Shown here: positions 16,777-27,095 of the stretch, in pieces
Layout: every line of letters starts with the position of its first letter
Numbering within the stretch: the first letter of the stretch is position 1
NCBI GenBank assembly: GCA_051418075.1
Contig: JBPRGG010000056.1
Location: 1 to 64,000, forward strand
Origin: JBPRGG01 sp051418075
GTDB taxonomy: Bacteria; Bacteroidota; Bacteroidia; Cytophagales; Cyclobacteriaceae
Direction: 5' to 3'
Length of the DNA: 64,000 nt
Translations under genes and position numbers: made by a program
The notes under the pieces: generated by a model
Seen by the model: the letters and a program-made list of their open reading frames with translations, nothing else
The model's database searches: none
What the model was told of the DNA's origin: nothing

Positions 16777-16785
16777 CTTTCAGCC

Positions 16786-17175
16786 TTAGCTATATATACT
16801 TTCCCATTCTTTAAAATCCTCAATATCTTTTTCAATAGAACTAAAAATCCAGATGATCAGCGAAATATCGTCCAGGAAGCCTGTGATTGGGAAAAAATCA
16901 GGTATTACATCCATGGGGTTAACAAAATATACCAAACCGGCTACTATCAGTAACACCGATTTCCAGGGTATTACCCGGTAATCTCCTCTCACATAAGCTT
17001 TTAACATACGGATAAAGGTATTCAGCTTCCTGCCAAAATCCTGCCTTTCGGTTTCATTTTTTTCCAACCTTCGAAATTTCGCCATGGCTTTCCTGATTAA
17101 ATGGTGCAACCTTTCCGGATCCCTGGCAATGTTTCCTGCTTTTTTTTTGGCTGAGGCAAAATTAAAGTTTCCCAT
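16786..17175 (-). CDS. YkvA family (DUF1232) protein
   Basis: 129 residues. The C-terminal half holds the DUF1232 signature: two membrane-associated helices around FVNPMDVIPDFFPITGFLDD followed by ISLIIWIFSSIEKDIEDF. The N-terminal half is basic and helical. It probably forms a two-gene unit with the downstream CDF transporter (9-nt gap). The function of DUF1232 proteins is not established. Confidence 0.85.
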   Translation of the reverse strand: MGNFNFASAKKKAGNIARDPERLHHLIRKAMAKFRRLEKNETERQDFGRKLNTFIRMLKAYVRGDYRVIPWKSVLLIVAGLVYFVNPMDVIPDFFPITGFLDDISLIIWIFSSIEKDIEDFKEWESIYS

Positions 17176-17269
17176 ATTCCTAAAAGTTGATTATATACTA
17201 TAAATAGTATTTTAAGACAAATTGTTGAAATTTACTTGTATAAACCAACGCATAAATGGCCTTAAAATT

Positions 17270-17791
17270 CTAAAACAATTGCTGAATTTCTTCTTTTAAT
17301 TGAGCCAGCGCATAATTTATACGATTAAATTCTTGCTCTGACATCTTATGAAAGATGTTTTTGGCCAGATCAATTCCTTTGGCATCCTGTTTCAGTTCAT
17401 TGGCAGACTGGTTGATCAGGGAAATATATTCTTCCACTGTATTTTTGATCAATTGCCACACTTCATCACTCATATAAATTTGCTGGGAAAGGTTATGGTT
17501 AAACTCTTCCCGTATTTCATGAATAAGGATCTGTTGTAATTTGGGAGCAGAATATGAAGCATCATTCAACCGCAAGATCAAATTTTCCGGCATAATTCTT
17601 TCCAGGAACAAAGCTATCCTTTCATAAGCCTGCAACCGATTAGGTAAAATGATCTCACCGCTCTTGACCTTGACATCCACCAGCTTATTTTCCAACTCCT
17701 TTTTTAAAAAGGATTGTATGGACAGATACATGGCATAAAGTACTAACCCGGCGGGAATTAAAAGTTTGGCAAACTCTACGACTATTTCCAT
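17270..17791 (-). CDS. Hypothetical protein with N-terminal membrane anchor
   Basis: 173 residues: one N-terminal hydrophobic helix (about 6-27) and then a soluble, charged helical domain with the run RLQAYERIALFLERIMPENL and a C-terminal coiled coil. No catalytic motif is seen. A cytoplasmic domain tethered to the inner membrane is the likely topology. It is a single gene, divergent from the IscA-like gene. The family is not recognised with certainty. Confidence 0.7.
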   Translation of the reverse strand: MEIVVEFAKLLIPAGLVLYAMYLSIQSFLKKELENKLVDVKVKSGEIILPNRLQAYERIALFLERIMPENLILRLNDASYSAPKLQQILIHEIREEFNHNLSQQIYMSDEVWQLIKNTVEEYISLINQSANELKQDAKGIDLAKNIFHKMSEQEFNRINYALAQLKEEIQQLF

Positions 17792-17893
17792 AGTTAATTT
17801 ACAGATTCAGATGTTATGCATAAAACAGCATCAAATTTACTTATTTTTACTTCTAAAAAAGAAAATTTTAACCATTGAATTAATACCACAGCC

Positions 17894-18202
17894 ATGAATG
17901 AGAAACTAGTACCGGTAAAAATCAGTCCGGATGCAGTGCAGGAAATCAGGAAAATAATGTCTCAAAAAAATATTCCGGCAGACTATTACCTCAGAGTAGG
18001 CATGAAGGGAAACGTTGGTTGTGGCGGTATGGGTTATCTTTTAGGTTTCGATCATCCTAAGGAGCATGATAACATTTATGAAATTGAAGGGATCCCGGTG
18101 GTAGTAGAAAAAAAACATGTGATGTATATATTGGATCTGACTATTGATTATCATCATGGTGCAGATGCCAGTGGGTTCGTTTTCCGTAAAAATGATTCCT
18201 GA
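17894..18202 (+). CDS. IscA/HesB-like protein lacking the C-terminal Cys pair
   Basis: 102 residues with the A-type Fe-S carrier fold: VKISPDAVQEIRKIMSQKN, YYLRVGMKGNVGCGGMGYLLGFD and the C-terminal YHHGADASGFVFRKN. In canonical IscA/SufA/ErpA the C-terminus carries C-G-C; here that place reads G-A-D-A-S-G, leaving only the central Cys of GCGGMGY. Whether it still binds Fe-S or iron is open. It stands alone, not in a suf or isc operon. Confidence 0.85.
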   Translation: MNEKLVPVKISPDAVQEIRKIMSQKNIPADYYLRVGMKGNVGCGGMGYLLGFDHPKEHDNIYEIEGIPVVVEKKHVMYILDLTIDYHHGADASGFVFRKNDS

Positions 18203-18339
18203 TGTGCCGGCTCTGAATTATTTTAAATATTGAGTACTTATTATAGAATGCTTTACCCTATACCACTGCCATAACCATAAGCTGTTTTATATGTTCTAAG
18301 AATAGAAATCCGAAGTGAAATTTTTTAAAAGATTTAGCT

Positions 18340-18906
18340 ATGAAAGCCCGATACATTTTTTTATCCTTCTTATCTCTTTTTATGGTTCTGCTATCATCTT
18401 GTGGAACCAACCAAGAACAAGATGACGGCCAGGTTGAGGATGTTGATGTGATGCAGGAAAACACGATATCTGAAGAAGCCATGGAAGAAAATCCTACTAA
18501 TATCCTGGTAGTGGCAGGAGCATATGATAATGTTGGCTCCCTGGATATTTTCCTGGAATCAGCTGTAATTGCTGATATCACTGATACCTTAAACAGTGCT
18601 GGTCCTTATACTGCTTTCATTCCCACCAGCAATGCTTTTGAAGCCATGCCGGGAAATACAGAACAGGAATTGATTGACAACCCTGACCGGCTAAGACAGG
18701 TATTGCTAAACCATATAGCGATTGGGGAAATCCGTTCGGCCAATTTATACCAGGGTCAACAACTGGAAACACTGGGTGGCAATCCCCTGGAAATTACAGA
18801 ACAGAATGATCAGTTGTTTGTCAACGGCTACAGCATTCTGGACCCGGATATAGAAGCTGAAAACGGATTGATCCACGTGATCAATACTGTGATTTTACCC
18901 GAATAA
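18340..18906 (+). CDS. Fasciclin-domain lipoprotein
   Basis: 188 residues. A lipoprotein signal (LLSSC, Cys21) and an acidic linker (about 22-48) precede one FAS1 domain (about 50-187). FAS1 hallmarks present are GSLDIFLESAVIADITDTLN, the YTAFIPTSNAFEAMPG block, VLLNHIAIGEI and the C-terminal NGLIHVINTVILP strand. Such proteins mediate adhesion or matrix contacts; the role here is unknown. It is a single gene. Confidence 0.9.
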   Translation: MKARYIFLSFLSLFMVLLSSCGTNQEQDDGQVEDVDVMQENTISEEAMEENPTNILVVAGAYDNVGSLDIFLESAVIADITDTLNSAGPYTAFIPTSNAFEAMPGNTEQELIDNPDRLRQVLLNHIAIGEIRSANLYQGQQLETLGGNPLEITEQNDQLFVNGYSILDPDIEAENGLIHVINTVILPE

Positions 18907-19204
18907 TATTTATTAACAGCATCTGGTCATTGATTAAGATGAACCTAAAGTATGGTGAGGAATCTCTGTTGCAGGCTGGAAGAAACTGTAGTTCCGACAG
19001 CGTACCACAGCCAGAACATTCTGCTCCATATTATCCCCTTGCATAAGAGGTCTCTGTCAGAAACTGAAATTACTTATGTTTTAAAATACAACCTGCCTGC
19101 TATTTTCTCTCATTATGGTGCTAAAGGACCGTGGGTAATCTTCCATTTCTTTCCGGAAATTTGTTTTTCCCTGCAAAAATGCAAATCTTTAGCGCATAAA
19201 ATGA
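18907..19204. other. Intergenic stretch without recognised feature
   Basis: About 300 nt between the fasciclin and PfkB genes. One reading frame is open through part of it, but it shows no family resemblance, signal or promoter, and its end overlaps the next gene. I see no RNA structure or repeat. Confidence 0.5.
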
Positions 19205-20332
19205 ATGTTTACTATGCAAACCAAATTTTTAATTTCAGAATTAATTCAGAAACTTAATATTCAGGCCCAAAAAGAACAAGATTTTTCAGCTTTTGTTGGA
19301 TTGGATGGATTTGTGGATCATATCCTTAAAGTCGTGTTGCATAAAAGCCAGGAACAAACCAGGTATTTTCAAACCATGAAAGAATTTGGTCAGTACATCA
19401 TTAATGCGGCAGGGAAAAGTTCAGAGTTGGAAATCATCAGTCAGCAGACCAAATTTGGAGGAAATGCACCTATTATGGCCAATGCCCTGGCCCATCTGAA
19501 CCTGCAGACTCACCTTACTGGCATTTTTGGCTATCCGGATATCAACCCGCTTTTCCAGAAAATGCATCCTGAAATCCTGATCCATTCAGTGGGAGATCCA
19601 GGTACAAGCTCTGCTCTTGAATTTAATGATGGCAAGCTGATCCTGTCCGATTTTGTCCCCATAGAGCACCTGGATTGGACTACTTTTATTGAGCGGGTAA
19701 ACCAGGAAAAGCTGGTGAAACATCTGAAATCAGTTGAACTGATCGCTCTGGTTGACTGGAGCAACCTTTCTCATGGCACCTCCCTGTGGAAAAACTTACT
19801 TGAACAGATCATCCTTCCGGCTGAAATAAATAACAAAATATTCTTCTTTGACCTGGCTGATCTGAGCGCCAAATCATCAGAACAGGTACGGACAATTATT
19901 CAGGTTATCAGCAGCTACGGCAGCCAGGGAAAGGTAATTCTGGGCCTGAATGAAAATGAGGCAGAAAAATTGTATGCTATATATCAAGATAAGATACCAG
20001 ATCAGCCTACTTCACTTAAAGATTTAGCCCAATACTTATTTCAAGCCATTCAAATAGAATACCTGGTGATTCATCCCCTGGACCGAAGTCTTTTGGTAAG
20101 CCCGGAAGGCATTTATGAACTGCCAGGACAGCTGGTAGAACAGCCTAAAATAATTACAGGGGGAGGGGATCATTTCAATGCCGGCATTTGCCTGGGGCAT
20201 TTGTTGCAGTTAAACCCGGAAGAAATGCTGCTGTTGGGGATGGCCACCTCCGGGGCCTATGTTCAAAATGGTTACAGTCCTTCCTGGCAAGACCTGATTA
20301 TATACCTGGAGCAATGGGAAGCTAAGCACTGA
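19205..20332 (+). CDS. PfkB-family carbohydrate kinase
   Basis: 375 residues with the ribokinase fold: an N-terminal substrate-binding region with FVGLDGFVDHI, the GGNAPIMANALAHLN helix and GIFGYPD, the internal GLNENEAEKL motif, and the C-terminal anion-hole/catalytic motif GGGDHFNAG. The last is a variant of GAGDxFxxG that keeps the catalytic Asp. The sugar substrate cannot be told. An alternative start lies three codons in. It converges on the GH3 gene. Confidence 0.85.
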   Translation: MFTMQTKFLISELIQKLNIQAQKEQDFSAFVGLDGFVDHILKVVLHKSQEQTRYFQTMKEFGQYIINAAGKSSELEIISQQTKFGGNAPIMANALAHLNLQTHLTGIFGYPDINPLFQKMHPEILIHSVGDPGTSSALEFNDGKLILSDFVPIEHLDWTTFIERVNQEKLVKHLKSVELIALVDWSNLSHGTSLWKNLLEQIILPAEINNKIFFFDLADLSAKSSEQVRTIIQVISSYGSQGKVILGLNENEAEKLYAIYQDKIPDQPTSLKDLAQYLFQAIQIEYLVIHPLDRSLLVSPEGIYELPGQLVEQPKIITGGGDHFNAGICLGHLLQLNPEEMLLLGMATSGAYVQNGYSPSWQDLIIYLEQWEAKH

Positions 20333-20356
20333 CCAACATTTATCAAAATTGGTCAG
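20329..20356. terminator. Hairpin between the convergent PfkB and GH3 genes
   Basis: CTGACCAA (20329-20336) and TTGGTCAG (20349-20356) form a perfect 8-bp stem that begins at the PfkB stop codon. There is no T run, so it may be a weak or factor-assisted terminator, or a transcript-stabilising hairpin. Confidence 0.35.
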
Positions 20357-20381
20357 CGCTATAAAGTTAATAATTTCAATA

Positions 20382-23033
20382 TTACTGAATCACTTTGGCA
20401 GAACCTTCCACCTGGAAAGCACCGGTAACTACATCAGTGGTGCTGGCATTTTTTTTCCCACTGAAACCTGGCTGTTCCCCACCAATACTAATAATATATT
20501 CTCCCGGCTCAATGGAAAGCTTACCTTCATCATTGACCATGGCATAATCCTGAGGTTGCAGGGTAAAGCTTATTTCTTTGGTTTCACCAGGTTCAAGACG
20601 GACTTTTTGAAAGGCCCTTAGGCTTCGAACAGGCACTACAAAGGAAGCTTCGGGATCTTTGACATACAATTGTACCACTTCTTCCCCGGCCCGGTTCCCT
20701 TTATTTTCCACGGAAACACTTACAGTAACCGGGCTTTCTGCAGTTACTTTGGTAGGCATTTGCATTTGATCATATTCAAAAGTGGTGTAGCTTAGTCCAA
20801 ACCCAAAAGGATATAAAGGTTCACCTTCGAAATACTTATAGGTCCTGTTTTGCATATCATAATTAGTGAATTCCGGCAAATCTTCCACTGATTGATACAA
20901 GGTAACCGGCAAACGTCCTGATGGGCTATAATTGCCAAATAAGACATCAGCAATGGCATTTCCTCCATATTCTCCCGGGTACCATGCATACAAAATACCA
21001 GGAATATGGTGATTGGCCCAATTGAAAGCAACGGCGCTTCCAGCCATCATCACCAGTACTGTGGGCTTGCCCAAAGCATGAATTTTCCTGATCAATTCTG
21101 TCTGTATCTCCGGTAATTTTATATCTGTGCGATCTCCTCCAGCAAATCCAGGTAATTTCACATCCATTTCTTCACCTTCAATACGGGGATGAAGCCCCAT
21201 CACCATCACCACCACATCTGACTCCCGGGCTGCGGCCAATGCCTCGGTTTCCAGGTTTCGGTCAGGTAAAGCCCATAATAAATGAGCCTGGGGGTCTGTG
21301 CCCCGATTGATCAGTTCTAATCGGATCGGATAGGATTTTCCCTGTTCGAGTTCGACCTGGAAGGTGCGGGTACCAGGGTGATGGACATTATAAAACTCAA
21401 ATTTTTTCTCACCATCAAAATAGGCTGTAGCTCCATGAGCTGCATTGAATCCAATGGTGTAGGTGCCTGATTTAGGTGCCGTCAAAGCACCGGTCCATCT
21501 CACTGAAAACGTATCTGCCTCTATATTGGTCAGGGGTGATTTTCCATACCAGAAAATATCTACCGCAGTATCAGTCCTTACGATTTCAGGGTCACCAGAA
21601 AGATCTTCATTGTTGAAATATTCTGCCTTTAAACCATTTTTATCTGAATTTCCTTCAGGAGTTAAGGCAGAAGAGGGCACGGGTTTGAGGCTGGGATAAC
21701 CTTCCACCAGGAAAGAGCCTTCAGCATAATTTACCTGCACCTGGCTTCCTACCTCTTCTTTTATTCCTTCCAGGACTGTTTTAATCTGGGTAGGCGTGCC
21801 ATGGTAATTTCCCAGCATCACCTGGTGATCATGGGCGTTGGGACCAATCACTGCAATAGATTGAATATCCTTGCTCAGAGGCAGGATATTATCCTCATTT
21901 TTTAATAATACTATAGCTTCCCTGGAGGCTTGCAGGGCCAGGTCAAGGTGCTTTTGGCTGGTCACCACATCATAGGGTATTTGAGCATACTCAACCAGTT
22001 CAGGATCATCGAACATACCCAGCTGAAAACGGGCCTTAAACAACCTGGTCACTGCTTGGTCTATTTCCTCCTCGCTGATCAGTCCCTGTTCCACGGCTTG
22101 TTCCAGGTAAGGATAAGTATTGCCACAATTGACATCGGTTCCTGCTTTTACAGCCATGGCTGCTGCTGCTTCCGGTGTTTCAACCACATGATGGTCATTT
22201 TCTTCATAAAAATCATTGATGGCCCAACAATCCGAAACCACATATCCATCAAATCCCCAATCATCCCGCAGAATATTGGTCAGCAGGGGATTACTGCCAC
22301 AGCAGGGATCTCCCCTGAAAGCATTATAAGCACACATGATTGACTGCACATTGGCATCCAACACAGTTTTTTTGAATGCAGGCAGATAAGTTTCATACAG
22401 ATCCTTTTCACTAACGTCAATATCGAAAGTGTGTCGTAAAGGCTCCGGACCGGAGTGTACTGCATAATGCTTGGAAGTAGCCACTGTTTTTAAATACTTA
22501 GGATGATCCCCTTGCAGGCCTTTGATAAAGTTGGTAGCGATCTGACCAGTCAGAAATGGGTCTTCGCCATAAGTCTCCTGTCCTCTGCCCCAGCGGGGAT
22601 CACGGAAAATATTAATATTGGGGGTCCAGAAAGTTAGCCCCATATAGATCCCTCTTTTATCAGCCTGGGCAAACCGGTGATGTTTGGCCCGGGCCTCATC
22701 AGAAATGGCAGTAGCAATATCTTGGATCAATTCGGTATTCCAGCTGGCGCTCATGCCAATAGCCTGGGGAAAAACGGTAGCCACTCCGGCCCGGCCTACT
22801 CCATGCAAACATTCATTCCACCAGTTGTAGGCTGGTACACCCAGGCTGTCAATAGCGGGGGCATCATACTTCATCTGGGAAATTTTTTGAGACAACGTCA
22901 TTCTGCTTACCAGGTCTCTGGCCCGCTCTTCAGGGGAAAGTTCCGGATTCTGAAAAGTAAATTCATAATCATTGCCTTGTTTACAGCTGAAGGCTAATAC
23001 CAGCAGCCAAAAAATCAACATTATTTTTTTCAT
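20382..23033 (-). CDS. GH3 beta-glucosidase-type lipoprotein with PA14 and Fn3-like domains
   Basis: Secreted or surface glycosidase of 883 residues. A lipoprotein signal (LAFSC, Cys17) leads into the GH3 TIM-barrel (about 35-360) with the nucleophile in GYVVSDCWAIND (Asp268). The second GH3 domain is split by an inserted PA14 sugar-binding domain (about 470-590, KAEYFNNEDLSG to NRGTDPQAHLLW). The C-terminal Fn3-like domain (about 770-870) is present. Substrates could be beta-glucosides or xylosides. It stands alone, divergent from ddl. Confidence 0.93.
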   Translation of the reverse strand: MKKIMLIFWLLVLAFSCKQGNDYEFTFQNPELSPEERARDLVSRMTLSQKISQMKYDAPAIDSLGVPAYNWWNECLHGVGRAGVATVFPQAIGMSASWNTELIQDIATAISDEARAKHHRFAQADKRGIYMGLTFWTPNINIFRDPRWGRGQETYGEDPFLTGQIATNFIKGLQGDHPKYLKTVATSKHYAVHSGPEPLRHTFDIDVSEKDLYETYLPAFKKTVLDANVQSIMCAYNAFRGDPCCGSNPLLTNILRDDWGFDGYVVSDCWAINDFYEENDHHVVETPEAAAAMAVKAGTDVNCGNTYPYLEQAVEQGLISEEEIDQAVTRLFKARFQLGMFDDPELVEYAQIPYDVVTSQKHLDLALQASREAIVLLKNEDNILPLSKDIQSIAVIGPNAHDHQVMLGNYHGTPTQIKTVLEGIKEEVGSQVQVNYAEGSFLVEGYPSLKPVPSSALTPEGNSDKNGLKAEYFNNEDLSGDPEIVRTDTAVDIFWYGKSPLTNIEADTFSVRWTGALTAPKSGTYTIGFNAAHGATAYFDGEKKFEFYNVHHPGTRTFQVELEQGKSYPIRLELINRGTDPQAHLLWALPDRNLETEALAAARESDVVVMVMGLHPRIEGEEMDVKLPGFAGGDRTDIKLPEIQTELIRKIHALGKPTVLVMMAGSAVAFNWANHHIPGILYAWYPGEYGGNAIADVLFGNYSPSGRLPVTLYQSVEDLPEFTNYDMQNRTYKYFEGEPLYPFGFGLSYTTFEYDQMQMPTKVTAESPVTVSVSVENKGNRAGEEVVQLYVKDPEASFVVPVRSLRAFQKVRLEPGETKEISFTLQPQDYAMVNDEGKLSIEPGEYIISIGGEQPGFSGKKNASTTDVVTGAFQVEGSAKVIQ

Positions 23034-23198
23034 AATTTATGGATATTCTGATTTGATCAAATTTGGTATAAATTTATAAATATTTATTGGAATTGCATTT
23101 TAAGGAGCTATATTCTGGTTGAAATTTTTATTCTGATTACATAAGGAGATGGGTAACTTTTTATTAATTTTAGGGCTTAACCTAATTATTTTTTTGCT

Positions 23199-24299
23199 AT
23201 GAATCAGAAACTTAAGGTGGGAATTATTTTTGGCGGCCGTTCAGCTGAGCATGAAGTTTCTCTCCAATCAGCCCAAAGTATCATAGATGCCATCGATAAA
23301 GCTAAGTTTGACATTTTTTTAATTGGTATAGATAAATCCGGTAAATGGGCATTATACGGTCAATCCTTCCTGGACAATGCCACCGATCCTAAAAACATCC
23401 GTCTGGCTGCCGGGTGTGAGAAACTGGGCCTGGTTCCGGGAGATGATTCCTCTCAACTGGCCAGACTGGACCAGGGCCAGGCTTTGGATCCACTGGATGT
23501 AGTATTCCCTATCCTGCACGGCCCTTTTGGCGAAGATGGTACCATGCAGGGGCTTCTCAAACTTTTTAACCTTCCTTTTGTAGGTCCGGGTGTACTGGGA
23601 TCTGCGGTCAGCATGGATAAAGATGTAATGAAAAGGCTGTTAAGAGATGCTGGCGTTCGAAATGCCCGTTTTATGACATTCCATAAGCATCAACAGGATC
23701 AGGTTAATCCTGAAGAAGTTAAAAATGAACTGGGGTTCCCTGTATTTATCAAGCCGGCCAATATGGGATCTTCAGTGGGTGTCAATAAGGCTAGAAATGA
23801 AGCCGAATTTAAGACTTATCTGGCCCAGGCTTTCCAATTTGATCATAAAGTAATTGTGGAAGAATTTATAAAAGGTCGTGAGATAGAATGCGCAGTATTG
23901 GGCAATGAAAATCCGGAGGCTTCCATTCCGGGAGAGATTCAGGCTCATCATGAATTTTACAGTTATGAAGCCAAATACATTGATGAAAAGGGAGCTAACC
24001 TGATCATTCCGGCCGATCTACCGGCAGATATTGTAAAGAAAGTACAGGCTATGGCCATAAAAACCTTTCAGGTGTTATGTTGTGAAGGACTGGGCCGGGT
24101 GGATATGTTTGTTACTGATAATAATGAAATCTACGTGAATGAGATCAATACCATACCCGGATTTACCAAGATCAGCATGTACCCCAAATTATGGGAGCAT
24201 ACAGGCATTCCATATCAAGCGTTGATCACCAGGCTTTTAGAGTTAGCTATTCAAAGGTATGAACGGGAGCAACAGCTTAAAATCAATGTGGAATTTTGA
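23199..24299 (+). CDS. ddl: D-alanine-D-alanine ligase
   Basis: Makes the D-Ala-D-Ala dipeptide for peptidoglycan. The 366 residues match the DdlA type: IIFGGRSAEHEVSLQSA at the N-terminus, PILHGPFGEDGTMQGLL, the ATP-grasp segments KPANMGSSVGVNKA and VEEFIKGREIECAVLG, then GRVDMFV and YVNEINTIPGFTKISMYP with the Mg-binding Glu/Asn. Its isolation from a cell-wall gene cluster is common in this group. Confidence 0.96.
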   Translation: MNQKLKVGIIFGGRSAEHEVSLQSAQSIIDAIDKAKFDIFLIGIDKSGKWALYGQSFLDNATDPKNIRLAAGCEKLGLVPGDDSSQLARLDQGQALDPLDVVFPILHGPFGEDGTMQGLLKLFNLPFVGPGVLGSAVSMDKDVMKRLLRDAGVRNARFMTFHKHQQDQVNPEEVKNELGFPVFIKPANMGSSVGVNKARNEAEFKTYLAQAFQFDHKVIVEEFIKGREIECAVLGNENPEASIPGEIQAHHEFYSYEAKYIDEKGANLIIPADLPADIVKKVQAMAIKTFQVLCCEGLGRVDMFVTDNNEIYVNEINTIPGFTKISMYPKLWEHTGIPYQALITRLLELAIQRYEREQQLKINVEF

Positions 24300-24468
24300 A
24301 TAGTATGGAATTACGGCTTTTGACTAGATCGAACAGTTGTTGATATCCTTTGGCCGCCGCCCGAGGATTGAGTAAGTTGGAATAAACATTAGATCCAGGC
24401 AGCACAATACAATTTATTCTATTCCGAGATGTATTTACTCCATTAAAATCAACCACCACAATCAAAAA

Positions 24469-26856
24469 CTATTCCTGCCTGATGGTCTCAACCGGATTAC
24501 GACTGGCTGTTTTTAAACTGTAAATCGTTAATACCAGAAGAGTTAACAGAACCACTAGGGCTCCGGAACCTAAAAAAACCATTATATTCATATCTATCCG
24601 GTATTCATAATTCATTAACCATTGACTCATAATATACCAGGCTACCGGCACGGCCAAAATAAATGCCAACATCACCAGTTGTATGAAATCAATAGAAAGC
24701 AAGCCGATAATCTGCCTGACTGAGGCACCTAAAATTTTCCTGATACTGATTTCTTTGGTCCTTTGATTTATGGTATAGGCAGATAATCCCAGCAATCCCA
24801 GTAGACCCAAACCGATAGCCAGGAAAGTGAAAACATTAAATAATTTACTGATCTTTTGCTCACTGGCATATAACCGGTCAAATTCCTCATCCATAAAATG
24901 ATAATTAAATGGAAAATCCGGGGCTATATGTTTCCAGGATTTCTGCATATAACTTAAAGTAGATGAAATATTATGGCCATCAATCCGAATCAGCATTTGA
25001 TGATACATCTTTAGATTCATTATGACCAATGGACCGATCTTTTCTTTCATGGGAGCATAGTGAAAATCCTTGACTACCCCAACTACTGTGCCTGGTAAAG
25101 GATTCTCCAATCTTTGCCCAATGGCCTGTTCCGGCTCCCAACCCATTAAATCTGCCGCTGTTTGGTTAATGATCATGCTGAAATCCGCATCTGGTCCAAA
25201 TTCCTGACCTGATTTTTCCTGATCTGCCCCGGTAAAATCTCTTCCGGCAATCAATTCCGCTTTCAGGGTATGCAGAAAATTTTGTTCCACCGGAATACAA
25301 TTGGCAGTTAATGCTTCATCCATAGCTGGTGTTTTAATGGAGCCTCCCCAATCTATTTTTGTGGGGGTTTCATAAACCATTGTCATTGCTTCTATAGCAG
25401 GATTTTGCTTTAAATCATTTTTAAAAACATCAAACTTTTCTTCTATGGAGGACCTTAAGTTTACCACTACAATATGATCCTTTTGATAGCCCAGATGACT
25501 GTTTTGCAGAAAATCCAGCTGCATAAAAATGATCATGGTACAGGCAATCAAGGAAATAGATATAAAAAACTGAAATGTAATCAATCCCTTCCGCAACCAC
25601 AATGCTGTAGATGTATTTTTATATTTTCCTTTCAAAGTTCTGGCAGGAAGCAAACGGGATAAAACCACAGCCGGATAACTGCCTGACAGGAAAGATATAA
25701 CCAGCAAAAGGATGATACTTCCTAATACTAAAGGGGGTAATATATCTGTAAACTGAATATTTTTACCTGTAATGCCTTCAAAATATGGCAGTCCAAAATA
25801 AATAATGATAAGGCTCAGTAGCGCCGCACTAAAGGATAATATGATGGCTTCACCCATAAATTGCCAGAAAAGCTGGAATTTGGCAGCCCCTAGCACTTTT
25901 CTCACACCTACTTCTGTGGCCCGCTCTGTGGCACGAGCCGTAGCCAGATTGATATAATTGATACTGGCAATCAATAGTACCATTAAGGCTACAAATCCAA
26001 ATATGTAGATATATTTTATATCAGAAACAGGTTCCAGGGGAGAAAGATCAGCATATAAATGTACTTTTTTCAATGGCATTAATTGAAAAGTGACAAAATT
26101 TTCTCCTTTCATTTCGGTTTCGGCCGATTGTTGATCCATAAATGGACGGATCTTGGACTGCAGCGGGGCAATGGCTTTTTCGTCTTTTAAAAGTAAATAG
26201 GTGTAGTAGTTGGCAGGAAACCAGGTCTCCTCTTTGAATGCATTCAGGCTGGAAAATGAAACGAGCAGGTCAAACTTGATTTGAGAATTATCAGGAATCT
26301 CCTCCACCACACCTGTCACCACGTACTCTTTTTGGCCATTCACAAGCAAAGTCTTACCTAATGGGTTTTCCTGGTTAAAATATTTGCCGGCTACTTTGGG
26401 GGTAATCACTACCTGGTTGGGTTGAGCTAAGGCTGTGGCCGGATTTCCGCTTTGTAGAGGAAAACTGAAAATATTAAAAAAAGCAGAATCAGCAAATACC
26501 ACATTTTCTTCCTCAAAAGAATTGTTTTGATACCTGAAAATAGCAGAGCTGCGAAATAACCTGGTATAACCCTGTACTTCCGGAAACTGGCGCTGTAAAG
26601 CCGGCCCCACTTTGGTTCCAGTAGTCCCTACCTCCATCTTTTCTCCGTGATAACGCATCTTTGTGGTGACCCAGGCAATTCGATCTGCTTTCTGATGAAA
26701 ATGATCATACCTAACTTCCTGCCAGATATAAATACCAATAAATAAAGTGGTGGTAAAACCCAGGGCCAAACCTATAAGGTTGAGCAAAGAAAATAATTTC
26801 TGCCGCCTGAAATTTCTGGCAGCGATTAAAAAGTAGTTCCTGATCATATGTCTCAC
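24469..26856 (-). CDS. FtsX/MacB-like ABC transporter permease
   Basis: 795 residues with two halves: N-terminal helix, MacB periplasmic core (about 50-240) and FtsX triple helix (about 285-410), then helix, second core (about 440-640) and second FtsX bundle (about 680-790). Motifs are RNFRRQKLFSLLNLIGLALG at the start, ATERATEVGVRKVLGA after core one, and RTKEISIRKILGASV after core two. No ABC ATPase gene is adjacent. Such orphan permeases in Bacteroidota are often linked to envelope-stress export. The substrate is unknown. Confidence 0.92.
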   Translation of the reverse strand: MRHMIRNYFLIAARNFRRQKLFSLLNLIGLALGFTTTLFIGIYIWQEVRYDHFHQKADRIAWVTTKMRYHGEKMEVGTTGTKVGPALQRQFPEVQGYTRLFRSSAIFRYQNNSFEEENVVFADSAFFNIFSFPLQSGNPATALAQPNQVVITPKVAGKYFNQENPLGKTLLVNGQKEYVVTGVVEEIPDNSQIKFDLLVSFSSLNAFKEETWFPANYYTYLLLKDEKAIAPLQSKIRPFMDQQSAETEMKGENFVTFQLMPLKKVHLYADLSPLEPVSDIKYIYIFGFVALMVLLIASINYINLATARATERATEVGVRKVLGAAKFQLFWQFMGEAIILSFSAALLSLIIIYFGLPYFEGITGKNIQFTDILPPLVLGSIILLLVISFLSGSYPAVVLSRLLPARTLKGKYKNTSTALWLRKGLITFQFFISISLIACTMIIFMQLDFLQNSHLGYQKDHIVVVNLRSSIEEKFDVFKNDLKQNPAIEAMTMVYETPTKIDWGGSIKTPAMDEALTANCIPVEQNFLHTLKAELIAGRDFTGADQEKSGQEFGPDADFSMIINQTAADLMGWEPEQAIGQRLENPLPGTVVGVVKDFHYAPMKEKIGPLVIMNLKMYHQMLIRIDGHNISSTLSYMQKSWKHIAPDFPFNYHFMDEEFDRLYASEQKISKLFNVFTFLAIGLGLLGLLGLSAYTINQRTKEISIRKILGASVRQIIGLLSIDFIQLVMLAFILAVPVAWYIMSQWLMNYEYRIDMNIMVFLGSGALVVLLTLLVLTIYSLKTASRNPVETIRQE

Positions 26857-27095
26857 ATATTATTTTGCAAAACAGAAAATCCAAGAAATATGCCACATTC
26901 GAAATGCAGTGTTACAAGCCTTAATACTCCATTCAAGTGTTGGCAAACTGTTCGATTTTGTAAATACCTGTCCGGTATCAAACAACTACTACATACCGCC
27001 GCCTGTTGGTGATTTCTGTAGTCAAAAAAGCAAAAATTTTTATTGTTTTATCAAATATAAGTCCTAATTTGTAGCTGCGAATTTTACCGGTTTTC

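Noticed and set aside
18952..19257. Open frame of about 100 codons between the fasciclin and PfkB genes
   Set aside because: Composition is unlike a protein, with no signal, domain or promoter, and it overlaps the PfkB start in another frame.
24283..24465. 60-codon minus-strand frame after ddl
   Set aside because: It overlaps the end of ddl, lacks any motif and is followed by nothing it could belong to.
26857..26960. Sigma-54-like TGGCAT-N5-TTGGA on the minus strand before the first permease gene
   Set aside because: The -12 GC dinucleotide is missing, and no sigma-54 activator gene is in the window.
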